DNA of 43,597 nucleotides from Aphanocapsa feldmannii 277cV (GCA_004768415.1 SRMO01000054.1:3344-46940); one strand, 5' to 3'. Positions 24,632-34,029 are shown, numbered from the stretch's first letter. The notes: generated by a model from the letters alone, not told the origin. Numbers and translations: made by a program.

Positions 24632-25546
24632 ATGAATTCCGATGCATTCTCCGCAGAACACCTGCGGCAGGCAGCGCGGTCCCGTGGTCTGCAGCATCTG
24701 CCCTGGCCGGCGGCGGCGGCGGCGGCGCGCCATCCCGGCAGCACGGTGGTGCTCCCCTTCGGGTCCTGCGAGCAGCATGGTCCCCACCTTCCGCTCTGCA
24801 CGGATGCACTGTTTGCCGAGCGGTTGCTGGCGGATGTGCTGACGGCCCTGCCGGCGGACGCGCCGATCTGGACCCTGCCTACGGAGCAGCTGGGCTTCTC
24901 GCCGGAGCATCTGGGCTTCCCCGGCACGGTGTCTCTGGCTGCGGAGGTGCTCATGGCCAGGCTCGAGGCCATCGTGCGGTCGTTGGCTGAAGCAGGGTTC
25001 AGCCGTCTGGTGCTGTTCAACGCCCATGGCGGCCAGATTGCTCTGCTGGAGGCCGCCGCCCGCCAGTGCCGCCAGCGTCACCCCGGATTGCTGCTGCTGC
25101 CCTGGTTCCTCTGGAGCCTGGAGGGTGTGATGGAACTGATCCCCCAGCCAGAGCGCAGTGATGGGCTCCATGCCGGCCTGGTGGAGACCAGCCTGATGCT
25201 GCATCTGGCACCGGATCTGGTGATCAGCGAGGAGATTCCCGCGGCCCCGGATGGACAGCTGCAGCCTCCTGCCGGCCACAGCCTGGAAGGGACCCGGCCA
25301 GCAGTATGGCTCGCCCATGAACTGAGCCGCAGCGGCATGGTCGGGGATGCCCGCGGTGCCAGCGCCGAACTCGGAGCTGCTCTCCACAGTCGTCTGGTGG
25401 CGGGATGGTGTCGCCACTTCCGTTCCCTGCTCGACAGTTCCTGGCCGGCGATGCCCGCCACCACCAGGCCCCCTGGCCCCACTGCACGCCCTGCTGTGGC
25501 AAGGGAGGAGGATTCCTGCACTTCCCTCCCTGACAGGAATCGCTAG
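24632..25546 (+). CDS. Creatininase family protein
   Basis: The 304-residue protein has the metal-binding motifs of the creatininase fold: LPFGSCEQHGPHLPLCTDAL (Glu, His, Asp ligands), LGFSPEHLGFPGT, RLVLFNAHGGQ, and DGLHAGLVETSLML with the last Glu ligand. Members include creatinine amidohydrolase and deformylases in cofactor pathways; this one could act on a cyclic amide, but the sequence does not show which. An N-terminal Ala run, encoded by six GGC/CGG-type triplets (about 24708-24726), may vary in length. It is divergent from the S1-domain gene, with only 35 bases between starts. A Pro-rich tail lies just upstream of ado. Confidence 0.87.
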   Translation: MNSDAFSAEHLRQAARSRGLQHLPWPAAAAAARHPGSTVVLPFGSCEQHGPHLPLCTDALFAERLLADVLTALPADAPIWTLPTEQLGFSPEHLGFPGTVSLAAEVLMARLEAIVRSLAEAGFSRLVLFNAHGGQIALLEAAARQCRQRHPGLLLLPWFLWSLEGVMELIPQPERSDGLHAGLVETSLMLHLAPDLVISEEIPAAPDGQLQPPAGHSLEGTRPAVWLAHELSRSGMVGDARGASAELGAALHSRLVAGWCRHFRSLLDSSWPAMPATTRPPGPTARPAVAREEDSCTSLPDRNR

Positions 25547-25621
25547 TATGGATGTTTACGAGGGGATCAGGCCGAGCCCGACGGCCCTGTGACCCCCTGC
25601 CCTTCACCGAGAGATCCCACA

Positions 25622-26332
25622 GTGACCGCAGCACCCGCCAACCTGACTGCCGACGTCACCGCCGATCTCCCGGACTTCACAACTGCGGCCTACAAGGACG
25701 CCTACAGCCGCATCAATGCAATCGTGATCGAGGGTGAGCGGGAAGCCCACGACAACTACATGGCGCTGGGCACATTGATACCCGACCAGGCCGGCGAGCT
25801 CAGCAGGTTGGCCCGCATGGAAAAGAAGCACATGAAGGGTTTCCAGGCCTGTGCAAGAAATCTGTCGGTGAGTCCCGACATGGCCTTTGCCCGCACCTTC
25901 TTCCAGCCCCTGCACGATAACTTCCAGATTGCGCTCAGCTGCAAAAAAGTTGTCACCTGCCTGCAGATTCAGGCTCTGCTGATCGAGGCTTTTGCAATCT
26001 CTGCCTATCACATCTATATTCCCGTGGCTGACCCCTTTGCCCGCAGGATTACCGAAGGTGTGGTCAAAGATGAATACACTCACCTGAACTATGGCCAGGC
26101 CTGGCTCAAGGCCAACTTCACCGCTTCCCGCGAGGAGCTGATCGAGGCCAACAAGGCCAATCTTCCCCTGGTCCATTCAATGCTCGAGCAGGTGGCCGCC
26201 GACGCAGCCGTGCTGGCCATGGACAAGGAGAACCTGATCGAGGACTTCCTCATCGCCTACCAGGAAGCGCTCACCGACATCGGTTTCAGCTCCCGCGAGA
26301 TCGTCAGGATGTCCGTCCAGGCCCTGGCCTGA
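25622..26332 (+). CDS. ado: Aldehyde-deformylating oxygenase (alkane synthase)
   Basis: ADO converts fatty aldehydes, supplied by Aar, to alkanes plus formate using O2 and reduced ferredoxin. The 236-residue ferritin-like di-iron protein shows [20 protein letters not shown] (first Glu ligand), [12 protein letters not shown] (Glu67, His70), and, in the second half, [13 protein letters not shown] and [16 protein letters not shown] with the remaining Glu and His ligands. Start: GTG at 25622 gives [11 protein letters not shown] before the conserved [14 protein letters not shown]; an upstream ATG in frame at 25589 adds 11 unlike residues. Aar follows 109 bases downstream. Both are known cyanobacterial neighbours. 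Confidence 0.96.
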   Translation: MTAAPANLTADVTADLPDFTTAAYKDAYSRINAIVIEGEREAHDNYMALGTLIPDQAGELSRLARMEKKHMKGFQACARNLSVSPDMAFARTFFQPLHDNFQIALSCKKVVTCLQIQALLIEAFAISAYHIYIPVADPFARRITEGVVKDEYTHLNYGQAWLKANFTASREELIEANKANLPLVHSMLEQVAADAAVLAMDKENLIEDFLIAYQEALTDIGFSSREIVRMSVQALA

Positions 26333-26441
26333 TGGCGACACTGCGGCGGCAGCCGGGCCGCACCTGCATGTCCGGCCTACGCGGGGATGCGAAGGTGTCA
26401 CTTCAGGCTGGCCCCATGGTTCAGCTATCAGGAGGCCCCCT

Positions 26442-27482
26442 ATGTTCGGACTGATCGGTCACTCCACCAGTCTTGCTTCGGCCGTGGAAAAGGCCAGGAT
26501 GCTGGGCTACGACGACCACGCGGAAGGTGATATGGAGCGCTGGTGCAGCTCACCGCCCCAGCTGCTCGAGAACTTCAAGCTGACCAGCAAAACAGGGAAG
26601 CTGATCGAAGGTGCCTACATCGACTCCTGCTTTCTGCCTGAGATGCTGCCCGGCAAATTCAAGACGGCCGTGCGCAAGGTGCAGAACGCCATGGCCCTTG
26701 CCCAGAAATATGGCCTCAACGTGACAGCTCTCGGCGGTTTCACCTCGATCATTTTCGAGAACTTCGACCTGGCCAAATTCCAGAAGGTGCGCTCCACCCT
26801 GCTGGAATGGAAGCGTTTCACCACCGGCAACACCCATACTGCCTGGGTGATCTGTCGGCAGGTGGAGGAGAATGCCCCCCGGCTGGGGATCGATCTGGCC
26901 AAGGCCCGCGTTGCCGTGGTCGGCGCCAGCGGTGATATCGGCAGTGCCGTCTGTCGCTGGCTCAGCCGCTGCACCGGCGTCAAGGATCTGCTGCTGGTGG
27001 CACGTCACCGTGGCCGTCTCCAGGCACTGCATGACGAACTCGGCAGCGGCACCGTCCTGTCCCTCGATGAAGCGCTCTGCCAGGCCGATGTGGTGGTGTG
27101 GGTGGCAAGCCTCTACCAGACCCTCAGGATCGACCCCGCCAGCCTGCGGCAGCCCTGCCTGATGGTGGATGGCGGTTATCCCAAGAACCTTGACACCCGT
27201 GTCTCTCTGCCCAACCTCCATGTGATCAAGGGCGGCATTGTGGAATTCTTCAGCGACATCGCCTGGACGATGATGCAGGTCGCCGAGATGGAGCGGCCCC
27301 AGCGTCAGATGTTCGCCTGCTTCGCCGAGGCGATGCTGCTTGAGTTCGAGGGTCTGCACACCAATTTCAGCTGGGGGAGGAACAACATCACTCTCGAGAA
27401 CATGGAGACGATCGGCATGGCTTCCCTGCGCCATGGTTTCCGGGCAATCGGCCTGGATCATCCCGCTCTCGTCACGGCGTGA
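26442..27482 (+). CDS. aar: Long-chain acyl-ACP reductase
   Basis: Aar reduces fatty acyl-ACP to the aldehyde used by ADO. The 346-residue protein begins with [20 protein letters not shown]. Its NADPH-binding loop [20 protein letters not shown] is near the middle. The segment [19 protein letters not shown] contains the Cys that forms the acyl-thioester in characterised Aar. AISAYH-type motifs are absent, as expected, because those belong to ADO. Distance and order (ado-aar-accA) match marine and freshwater picocyanobacteria. Product chain length (mostly C15/C17) cannot be read from the sequence. Confidence 0.96.
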   Translation: MFGLIGHSTSLASAVEKARMLGYDDHAEGDMERWCSSPPQLLENFKLTSKTGKLIEGAYIDSCFLPEMLPGKFKTAVRKVQNAMALAQKYGLNVTALGGFTSIIFENFDLAKFQKVRSTLLEWKRFTTGNTHTAWVICRQVEENAPRLGIDLAKARVAVVGASGDIGSAVCRWLSRCTGVKDLLLVARHRGRLQALHDELGSGTVLSLDEALCQADVVVWVASLYQTLRIDPASLRQPCLMVDGGYPKNLDTRVSLPNLHVIKGGIVEFFSDIAWTMMQVAEMERPQRQMFACFAEAMLLEFEGLHTNFSWGRNNITLENMETIGMASLRHGFRAIGLDHPALVTA

Positions 27483-27602
27483 GCACCGCCCCGGTGCGGC
27501 TGGTCCCGCCTGCAGCCTGCCTTGACGAAGCCGCACCGGGGCAGGTCGCCTCTCCCCTCTCTGCCACGCTCCCTCCCTTGTTCCCAAGCCCTTCCTGACG
27601 CC

Positions 27603-28595
27603 ATGGCCAGCCGCACTCTGCTCGAGTTCGAGAAGCCCCTGGCCGATCTGGAGAAGCAGATCCAGCAGATCAGGCGCCTCAGTGAAGACAATGAAGTTGA
27701 CGTGAGCCAGCAGCTGCTGCAGCTTGAAGCCCTGGCGGCCCAGCGCCGCAGTGAGATCTTCGCCAACCTCAACCCCTCCCAGAAGATTCAGGTGGCGCGC
27801 CATCCCCAGCGCCCCAGCACCCTCGACTACATCCAGACCCTCTGTGATGACTGGTTCGAGCTGCATGGGGACCGGGTCGGCTCCGATGACAAGGCCCTCG
27901 TGGGGGGCATCGGCAGCATCGATGGCATTGCCGTGCTGCTGCTGGGTCACCAGAAGGGGCGGGACACGAAGGAGAAGGTGGTCCGCAACTTCGGCATGGC
28001 CTCCCCCGGTGGCTACCGCAAGGCCCTGCGCCTGATGCGCCATGCCGATCGCTTCGGTCTGGCCATCGTCAGCTTCATCGACACCTCCGGCGCCTACGCC
28101 GGAGTCACGGCCGAGGAGCAGGGCCAGGGCGAGGCCATCGCCGCCAATCTGCGCGAGATGTTTGCCCTGGGGGTGCCCATCGTCACCACGGTGATCGGTG
28201 AGGGCGGCTCGGGTGGTGCCCTGGGGATCGGCGTCGCCGATCGCTTGTTGATGTTCGAGCACAGCATCTACACCGTTGCCAGCCCCGAGGCCTGTGCTTC
28301 GATCCTCTGGCGTGATGCCAGGTGTGCCACAGAAGCGGCCGAAGCCATGAAGATCACCGCCGCCGACCTGCGCCAGCTGCGTCTCTGCGACGTGGTGATC
28401 CCCGAACCGCTGGGTGGCAACCATTGGGCACCCCGCCAGGCGGCGGATTCCCTCAAGACCCACCTCGTGGCACAGCTGCGAGAGCTGCAGGGCCTCGATC
28501 CCGCCGTGCTGCGGGATCAGCGCTATGCCAAGTTCCGTGCCATGGGCCGGGTACTGGAGGAGGGATTTCCGCCAGCCCGGATCAGCGTTGCCTGA
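27603..28595 (+). CDS. accA: Acetyl-CoA carboxylase carboxyltransferase subunit alpha
   Basis: AccA pairs with AccD to move CO2 from carboxybiotin to acetyl-CoA, giving malonyl-CoA for fatty acids. The 330-residue protein opens with [75 protein letters not shown] and [20 protein letters not shown] follow, and [13 protein letters not shown] and [15 protein letters not shown] form the crotonase-like CoA pocket. Starting at ATG 27603 gives the normal N-terminus. It lies 120 bases after aar on the same strand, tying alkane output to the committed step of fatty acid synthesis by proximity. Confidence 0.97.
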   Translation: MASRTLLEFEKPLADLEKQIQQIRRLSEDNEVDVSQQLLQLEALAAQRRSEIFANLNPSQKIQVARHPQRPSTLDYIQTLCDDWFELHGDRVGSDDKALVGGIGSIDGIAVLLLGHQKGRDTKEKVVRNFGMASPGGYRKALRLMRHADRFGLAIVSFIDTSGAYAGVTAEEQGQGEAIAANLREMFALGVPIVTTVIGEGGSGGALGIGVADRLLMFEHSIYTVASPEACASILWRDARCATEAAEAMKITAADLRQLRLCDVVIPEPLGGNHWAPRQAADSLKTHLVAQLRELQGLDPAVLRDQRYAKFRAMGRVLEEGFPPARISVA

Positions 28596-28649
28596 TGCCA
28601 TCGCTTAAACTTTCTTCAAGTTTCCTTGCCGCTGGCAGACGCTCTGTCC

Positions 28650-29387
28650 ATGACCTGCTCAGCCTCTGCAGCGGACCACCGCACGGTGCTCATCACGGGT
28701 GCTTCACGGGGGATCGGCGCAGAAACAGCCAGAGCCTTCGCCGGCAGGGGCTGGACGCTGCTGCTTCTGGCCCGCAATGGCCATGCCCTGGAAGCGCTGG
28801 CCGACGAGCTGCGCGATGTCGCCGCCGCGGTCCATTGGGCGTCGGTCGATCTTGCCGATCCGGTCGCCATTGCACCGGGGGTTGCGGATCTGACCCGGCG
28901 GGGAGGAACCCCCTCGGTGCTGATCAATAACGCCGGCGCCGCCTACACCGGTGGTCTCGCCTCCATGCCGCTGGAGGACTGGCAATGGCTGCTGCAGCTC
29001 AACCTCACCAGTATCTTCCAGGTCACGCAGGCCCTGCTCGCCCCCATGCGGCAGGCAGGAGGGGGGTTGATCATCAATGTCGGCAGCCATGCCGCTGGCA
29101 AGGCTTTCCCCGGGTGGGGCGCCTATGGCATCAGCAAGGCCGGCCTGGCGGCCTTCAGCCAGTACCTCGCGGCGGAGGAAGCACCCCATGGCATCCGTGT
29201 GACCACCCTCACCCTCGGAGCGGTGGATACGCCCCTCTGGGACACCCGCACGGTACAGGCAGATTTCGATCGCCATGCCATGCTGCGGCCGACCCAGGTT
29301 GCCGCAGCCCTGCTCCAGCTGGCGGAGCATCCCACCCAGCAGCTCGTTGAGCAGCTGACCCTCATGCCCACCGCAGGAGCTCTCTGA
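28650..29387 (+). CDS. Short-chain dehydrogenase/reductase (SDR)
   Basis: The 245-residue classical SDR has the cofactor loop LITGASRGIGAETA, NNAG in VLINNAGAAYTGG, and a catalytic set Asn-Ser-Tyr-Lys in LNLTSIFQVTQALL, INVGSHAAGKAFPGWGAYGI and SKAGLAAFSQYL. It prefers NADP(H), judging by the Arg after the Gly-rich loop, but that is inference. It lies between accA and folE, 55 bases after accA. Orthologous placement beside alkane and folate genes is, as I recall, conserved in picocyanobacteria. A fatty aldehyde/alcohol or pterin role is possible; the sequence gives no substrate. Confidence 0.85.
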   Translation: MTCSASAADHRTVLITGASRGIGAETARAFAGRGWTLLLLARNGHALEALADELRDVAAAVHWASVDLADPVAIAPGVADLTRRGGTPSVLINNAGAAYTGGLASMPLEDWQWLLQLNLTSIFQVTQALLAPMRQAGGGLIINVGSHAAGKAFPGWGAYGISKAGLAAFSQYLAAEEAPHGIRVTTLTLGAVDTPLWDTRTVQADFDRHAMLRPTQVAAALLQLAEHPTQQLVEQLTLMPTAGAL

Positions 29388-29396
29388 GCAAACCTC

Positions 29397-30218
29397 ATGA
29401 CCGCGCTCGACGATTTCGACACCCTTTCCGAATCCGCTGCCGCAACTGCCGAGTTCGGGGGTGGCTACAGCCCCTCCGGCCTGACAGGTCCTGCCCGCAT
29501 GCCCCAGAAGCGTTTCGCTGCAGATGCAGATAGCGTCGAGGGATGCATGAGCGAGCGCATCCGTGCCCGTCTGGAGGCGGCTGGCGCCAGCTACCTGGCC
29601 AACGACAACATCGCCGACCATATCGCCGCCGATGAGCTGCCTGAACTGCAGCGTGAAGTGGCAGGCAAGGTGCGTGATCTGCTGCGCAGCCTGGTGATCG
29701 ACATTGACAACGACCACAACACTGCAGAGACGGCTGAGCGGGTCGCCAAGATGTACCTGCGCGAAGTTTTCAAGGGGCGCTACGAGCGGCAGCCCAAGAT
29801 CGCCTTCTTCCCCAATGTGAAGGAGCTCGATGAGATCTATACCATCGGCCCCATCTCGGTTCGCTCTGCCTGCTCTCATCACCTGGTTCCCATCCTGGGC
29901 AATGTCTGGATCGGGATTCAGCCCGGTGAGCGGGTCATCGGCCTGAGCAAGTTCGCCCGCGTCTCCGACTGGGTGTTCTCGCGCCCCCACATCCAGGAGG
30001 AAGCCGTGATCATCCTTGCTGACGAGATCGAGTCGCTCTGTCAGCCCAAGGGACTCGGCATCGTGCTGAAGGCACAGCACTACTGCATGAAGTGGCGCGG
30101 TGTGAAGGAGCCTCAGACCTCCATGGTGAACAGTGTGGTGCGGGGAAGTTTCCGCAGCAACACCTCCATGAAGAAGGAGTTCTTCGATCTGATCCGGCAG
30201 CAGGACTCCCTGCTCTGA
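29397..30218 (+). CDS. folE: GTP cyclohydrolase I
   Basis: FolE opens GTP to 7,8-dihydroneopterin triphosphate, the first step of folate and other pterin synthesis. The 273-residue protein has a long, non-conserved N-terminus (about 80 residues) then the catalytic T-fold. Zinc ligands are Cys159 and His162 in SVRSACSHHLVP and Cys230 in KAQHYCMKWRG; the substrate pocket is GLSKFARVSDWVFSRPHIQE. The C-terminus (SFRSNTSMKKEFF) fits the family. It starts 9 bases after the SDR stop, so coupled expression is very likely. It ends convergently with trpF. Confidence 0.96.
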   Translation: MTALDDFDTLSESAAATAEFGGGYSPSGLTGPARMPQKRFAADADSVEGCMSERIRARLEAAGASYLANDNIADHIAADELPELQREVAGKVRDLLRSLVIDIDNDHNTAETAERVAKMYLREVFKGRYERQPKIAFFPNVKELDEIYTIGPISVRSACSHHLVPILGNVWIGIQPGERVIGLSKFARVSDWVFSRPHIQEEAVIILADEIESLCQPKGLGIVLKAQHYCMKWRGVKEPQTSMVNSVVRGSFRSNTSMKKEFFDLIRQQDSLL

Positions 30219-30221
30219 GTG

Positions 30222-30235
30222 CGGCTGCGCAGCCG
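30222..30235 (+). terminator. GC-rich palindrome between convergent genes (weak)
   Basis: CGGCTGCGCAGCCG is a perfect 14-base palindrome 3 bases after the folE stop and 40 bases before the trpF stop. Its zero-length loop and lack of a T-run make it an unconvincing terminator, though two-way termination between convergent genes would be useful here. Confidence 0.2.
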
Positions 30236-30274
30236 TCCGGCTCATCTTCGCCATGGAGCCCCGGGACCGAAGCT

Positions 30275-30967
30275 TCAGCTGTTGGTCACCGCCTGTCGCA
30301 GCAGGGCGGTGCGGGCCAGATCCTTCACCCCCGCACGACATTCGACACCACTGCAGGCGTCGATGCCGCTGGGCCGTAGCCCCATGGCGTCAAGGCTGCG
30401 GATGGCTGGCCTGACCCTCCCGGGGGTCATGCCCCCAGCCAACCACCAATGCCGGGGTGGTCTGAAGCCCTCGAACCAGTCCATGGGGATGCAGTGACCC
30501 GTGCCACCGAGGGCAGCGGGGTCGTAGGCATCCAGCAGCAGTGCTTCCACCACGCCGCTGAAGGCGTCGCAGCGCCTGAGATCCTCTGCAGAGCGGATGC
30601 GCAGAGCCTTCCACAGCGGCAGCTCGAAACGCTGTCGCAGCGCCCGGCAGCGCTGCCGGGTTTCGTGGCCATGCAGTTGCAGATGGGTTGGACGTCTGTT
30701 GGCGGGGGCGTCCAGATGGGCGGAGATGGCGCGGTCGTCGGCGTCGGCCAGCACCAGCACCCGGGCCGCCCTGGCCGCCGTGCTCTGTACGGCCCAGCAG
30801 AGGGCTGCTGCCTGGTCCACCTCCACACGGCGGGGCGAGCCGGCCACGGCAATCATGCCGATGGCATCCACCCCCAGGGCCGCGATTGCCCTGGCCTGTT
30901 CTGGCTGGGTCAGACCGCAGATCTTCAGTCGCAACGCCGGGCGGGCGGAAGCCTCGCGATCGGTCAC
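30275..30967 (-). CDS. trpF: Phosphoribosylanthranilate isomerase
   Basis: TrpF converts phosphoribosylanthranilate to CdRP in tryptophan synthesis. The 230-residue TIM barrel has the catalytic Cys in RLKICGLTQPEQARA and GVDAIGMIAVAGSPRRVEVD. LQLHGHE, the catalytic-Asp strand with LLLDAYDPAALGGTGH, WWLAGGMTPGRVRPAI, and GIDACSGVECRAGVKDLA (phosphate loop) follow. The ATG at 30967 is followed by an Arg/Ala-rich 12-residue lead. It is divergent from the site-2 protease gene, 100 bases apart, and converges with folE. Confidence 0.94.
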   Translation of the reverse strand: MTDREASARPALRLKICGLTQPEQARAIAALGVDAIGMIAVAGSPRRVEVDQAAALCWAVQSTAARAARVLVLADADDRAISAHLDAPANRRPTHLQLHGHETRQRCRALRQRFELPLWKALRIRSAEDLRRCDAFSGVVEALLLDAYDPAALGGTGHCIPMDWFEGFRPPRHWWLAGGMTPGRVRPAIRSLDAMGLRPSGIDACSGVECRAGVKDLARTALLRQAVTNS

Positions 30968-31067
30968 AGTTGCAGCCCGGCGGGAGCCTCCTTTCTAGAC
31001 TTGTCGGACAGGTCACCGCAGGCCGGCGACCGGGTCCAGCGGCGGACATCAGGCACGAGCATCAGGC

Positions 31068-32336
31068 ATGGGACAGGGCTGGATCATCGGCCATCTCTTT
31101 GGCATCCCACTGCGGATTCATCCCAGCTGGTTCCTGGTGCTGTTCTTTCTTGCGGCAGCCTTTTTCCGGCCCCTCTATGGGCAGCTGCTGCCATCCCAGG
31201 GCCTGGAGGCGACCCAGCCCCTGCTCTGGGGGATCTCCCTGCTCACCGCCCTGCTGCTCTTTCTCTCCGTGCTGCTCCACGAGCTGGGCCATTCCCTCGT
31301 GGCCCTGCGACAGGGCGTGCGCGTGCGCAGCATCACCCTCTATCTCTTTGGTGGCGTCGCCAGCATCGAGCGGGAGTGCAGCAGCCCCAACGGCGCACTG
31401 CTGGTGGCAGCCGCCGGGCCGGCCGTGAGTCTGCTGCTGGCCTTCGGCCTGGGGATCCTGGCCCAGGCGCCCCTGCCGAGCCTTCCCCTGGTGGGAATCG
31501 TGGCCTCCCGGCTGGCTGAGCTCAACCTGGTGCTGGCCCTGTTCAACCTGCTGCCCGGCCTGCCCCTGGACGGGGGCCTGATTCTCAAAGCCCTGGTCTG
31601 GAAGGTCAGCGGCAGCCGCAGCCGCGGCACCCGTGTCGCGGCCCAGACGGGAAGCCTGCTGGGCCTGCTGGCCATCCTGCTGGGAGTCTGGCTGTCGCTG
31701 AGCCTGGGGGCCATTGGCGGTCTCTGGCTGGCCGTGCTGGGCTGGTTCGGTCTGGGCGCCTCCCGCTCCCAGCTGCAGCTGCTGCGTCTGCAGCAGGCCA
31801 TGCTGGACCTGTCGGTGGGCAAGGCCATGGCCCGCCGTTTTCGGGTGCTGGAATCCAGTCTCAGCCTGCGCCAGCTGAGTGAGCGCCTCATCGCCGACCA
31901 CAACAGCAGTCCGGACTGGCTGCTGGTCTGCGAGGGCCATCATTGGCTGGGCTGGGTGGATGGGGCGGTGCTCAAGCAGCTGCCGGTGCAGAGCTGGGAT
32001 CAGGAGCTGCTGCGGGACCACCTGCGTCCCCTCGGCAGCCTCAGCTCCGTGCTGGAGCGTGAGCCCCTCTGGAGAGCTGCCCTGTTGCTGGAGGAGACCA
32101 GAGATGCCCGCCTGCTGGTGCTCAGTCCTGCAGGGCTACCCAGTGGCACCCTGGATCGCATCGATCTGGTGAATGCCGTCTCCGAAAAGCTGGAGCTGCG
32201 CCTGCCCGCGGCCTTCCTGGAGCAGGCCCGCAAAAGCGGGCTCTATCCCCCTGGCTTGCCGCTGGGGGTGGTGGCCAGGGGGATGGCGGCCCTGCCGGAT
32301 CTCGATCCCGAGCAGCCCCAGCGGCAGCGCTCCTGA
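31068..32336 (+). CDS. Site-2 protease family (M50) intramembrane metalloprotease
   Basis: This 422-residue multi-pass protein carries the zinc motif HELGH at residues 71-75 within a membrane helix (LLLFLSVLLHELGHSLVALR). The third ligand is in NLLPGLPLDGGLILKALVW, the usual N/D-containing site-2 protease motif. More helices follow, then a soluble C-terminus with CBS-like halves (LSVGKAMARRFRVLES; WLLVCEGHHWLGWVDGAV; ARLLVLSPAGLPSG). Such proteins cleave membrane-bound anti-sigma or regulatory factors; the target here is unknown. The CBS-like region suggests nucleotide control of protease activity, by inference. Confidence 0.88.
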   Translation: MGQGWIIGHLFGIPLRIHPSWFLVLFFLAAAFFRPLYGQLLPSQGLEATQPLLWGISLLTALLLFLSVLLHELGHSLVALRQGVRVRSITLYLFGGVASIERECSSPNGALLVAAAGPAVSLLLAFGLGILAQAPLPSLPLVGIVASRLAELNLVLALFNLLPGLPLDGGLILKALVWKVSGSRSRGTRVAAQTGSLLGLLAILLGVWLSLSLGAIGGLWLAVLGWFGLGASRSQLQLLRLQQAMLDLSVGKAMARRFRVLESSLSLRQLSERLIADHNSSPDWLLVCEGHHWLGWVDGAVLKQLPVQSWDQELLRDHLRPLGSLSSVLEREPLWRAALLLEETRDARLLVLSPAGLPSGTLDRIDLVNAVSEKLELRLPAAFLEQARKSGLYPPGLPLGVVARGMAALPDLDPEQPQRQRS

Positions 32337-32412
32337 TCCTCCAGGCCACTCGATCGTGCCGCTGCCGTGATGCTCAGGCCCATCAGCCTGCACGCCCCTG
32401 GCATCCGGTCGA

Positions 32413-33183
32413 TCAGCCCATCTCTACCGGTGATCCCGGATCCTGCCGCGGCAGGCTGAAGCGGGGCACCCTTGCAGCGATGGCGCTCCACTGGCCTGGG
32501 CTGGGCTGCCAGGGCAGCGCTGGTCCCTGCAGCAGATGCTGCCTGGCCGCCTCCAGGAGACGCCCTTCCAGCATCGCCCGATTCAGACTGCTGGCCTCTG
32601 CCCCGCCCAGAGGCGGCAGCCGTGGTGCTGCGACCCCGAAGCAGGCCCGCCACAGGGCGCCCGGCGGCTGGATCAGCACCTCGCCGTGCTGCAGCAGATG
32701 GCCACGGCGCCACAGCTGGGCACTGCCCACCCGTTTGGTCCCATGGCCATTGATCAGGTCCGCGGCTGTGCCGCTGGCGAAGCAGTTGGCCTGGCTCAGC
32801 CCCGCCGGCCGATCGCCGAAAAACAAAGGTTCCCCGAGGCCCGAGAAGGTTTCGATCAACCAGCCACAGCATTTCCGGTAGCTGCTCCGACGGGTCATGG
32901 CCCGGCCCAGGCGTTCGGCAGGCAGCACGAGGGCATAGGTGAGGCCGCCCCAGTGGAGCACCGCCGTACCACCGCTCGGGCGGCGCACCAGCTCCAGCTG
33001 CCCTGCCTGGGCCAGGCGTCGCCAGCGGGATGGCCAGCGGCACTGGTGAAAGCCCAGGCTCAGGCTTGGGCGCTGCCAGCGATACAACCGCAGCACCGCT
33101 CCGAGGCGCTGCGCTGCCACCTCATCCAGCAGCCAGTCATCGATGGCCATCTGCCAGGAGCCCGACAGCGTCAGTGACGGCAT
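32413..33183 (-). CDS. Lipoate--protein ligase A family protein
   Basis: The 256-residue protein belongs to the biotin/lipoate ligase fold. It has MAIDDWLLDEV, LSLGFHQC, VRRPSGGTAVLHWGGLTYAL, and the catalytic-Lys region NGHGTKRVGSAQLWRRGHLL followed by QHGEVLI. The family's Lys and SAQ motif are present, so it may be active. Substrate (lipoate, octanoyl or another acyl group) is not determinable. Family members in cyanobacteria often act in lipoyl cofactor handling, but some are diverged. I used ATG 33183 since the 12 upstream residues are Pro/Cys-rich. It is divergent from the TSUP gene. Confidence 0.8.
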   Translation of the reverse strand: MPSLTLSGSWQMAIDDWLLDEVAAQRLGAVLRLYRWQRPSLSLGFHQCRWPSRWRRLAQAGQLELVRRPSGGTAVLHWGGLTYALVLPAERLGRAMTRRSSYRKCCGWLIETFSGLGEPLFFGDRPAGLSQANCFASGTAADLINGHGTKRVGSAQLWRRGHLLQHGEVLIQPPGALWRACFGVAAPRLPPLGGAEASSLNRAMLEGRLLEAARQHLLQGPALPWQPSPGQWSAIAARVPRFSLPRQDPGSPVEMG

Positions 33184-33255
33184 CAGGCACCATGGCAGGC
33201 ATGGAGTGGCAGGTGACATGGGAGAAGCTGGGTGCTGGCTGGAATCAGGACGTTG

Positions 33256-34029
33256 ATGGCCGCCTCCGGCGAGCAGCTGGAACTGCTCCTTCCGCTGGGC
33301 ATCCTTGCCGGGGCACTGTCGGGCTTGTTGGGGATCGGCGGGGGGCTGATCTTCTCACCGCTGCTGCTGTCGCTGGGGCTGCCCCCGGCGGATGCCCTGG
33401 CCACCAGCAGCCTGGCGATCGTGCCAACCACCCTGGCCAGCACCTATCAGCACTGGCGCAGGGGAACCCTCCCCTGGCACCTGGTGGGCTGGATCGGTGG
33501 CGCAGCGCTGATCTGCGGGCTGCTGTTCGCAAGCCTCGCCGGCCTCAGCGAGGGATGGGAGCTGCTGGCCCTGCAGTGCGGGGTCTACCTGCTGCTGGCA
33601 GGGATCGTGCGGCCCCGGCCCCAGGCAGACCCGGCTGCGACCACACCACAACCGGCACCGCTGGGGCTGGTGGGCGTCGGCAGCATTGCGGGACTGATGG
33701 GCGGAATGCTGGGCCTCGGTGGCGGCCTGCTGATGGTGCCGTTGCAGGTGCGTCTGCTGAGGCTTCCGATCCACCTGGCGATCCGCATCAGCAGTGCGGC
33801 CGTGCTCCTCTCCACCGTCGGGGCCAGCAGCGTGCTGCTGCCGGGAGGTCGCGGTGCGCCACTGGTGGCGCTGATCCTGGGATCGAGTGCTGCGATCGGC
33901 TCCGGCTGGACAGCGGCCCGGGTGGATCAGGTGCGCCCGCAGCTGCTGGCCCGGCTGCTGCGTGGGCTCGCCGTGCTGCTGGCCCTGGATGCCGGGCGCC
34001 GCGCGGTGCAGGCCTACCTGGGGGGATGA
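33256..34029 (+). CDS. TSUP family (TauE/SafE) membrane permease
   Basis: The 257-residue protein has around eight membrane helices in two similar halves, each starting with a Gly-rich signature: LAGALSGLLGIGGGLIFSPL and SIAGLMGGMLGLGGGLLMVP. The second is followed by RISSAAVLLSTVGASSVLL. That double repeat is diagnostic of the TSUP family, which moves sulfite, sulfonates or other anions across the plasma membrane. The substrate is not shown. An alternate GTG start at 33232 would add eight residues. The gene lies between divergent lplA-like and convergent CRR6-like genes, so the neighbourhood does not suggest a substrate. Confidence 0.88.
   Translation: MAASGEQLELLLPLGILAGALSGLLGIGGGLIFSPLLLSLGLPPADALATSSLAIVPTTLASTYQHWRRGTLPWHLVGWIGGAALICGLLFASLAGLSEGWELLALQCGVYLLLAGIVRPRPQADPAATTPQPAPLGLVGVGSIAGLMGGMLGLGGGLLMVPLQVRLLRLPIHLAIRISSAAVLLSTVGASSVLLPGGRGAPLVALILGSSAAIGSGWTAARVDQVRPQLLARLLRGLAVLLALDAGRRAVQAYLGG

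Noticed and set aside
24597-24809. N-terminal extension of the S1-domain protein
   Set aside because: It would overlap the start of the divergent creatininase-family gene and reads as Pro/Cys-rich noise; family proteins start at the HISK segment.
25529-25549. Promoter for ado with TAGTAT as -10
   Set aside because: No acceptable -35 at the right spacing.
26550-28601. 683-codon minus-strand ORF
   Set aside because: Antisense to aar and accA, which are firmly identified; no domain features.
28704-30341. 545-codon minus-strand ORF
   Set aside because: Antisense of the SDR gene and folE; no coherent protein features.
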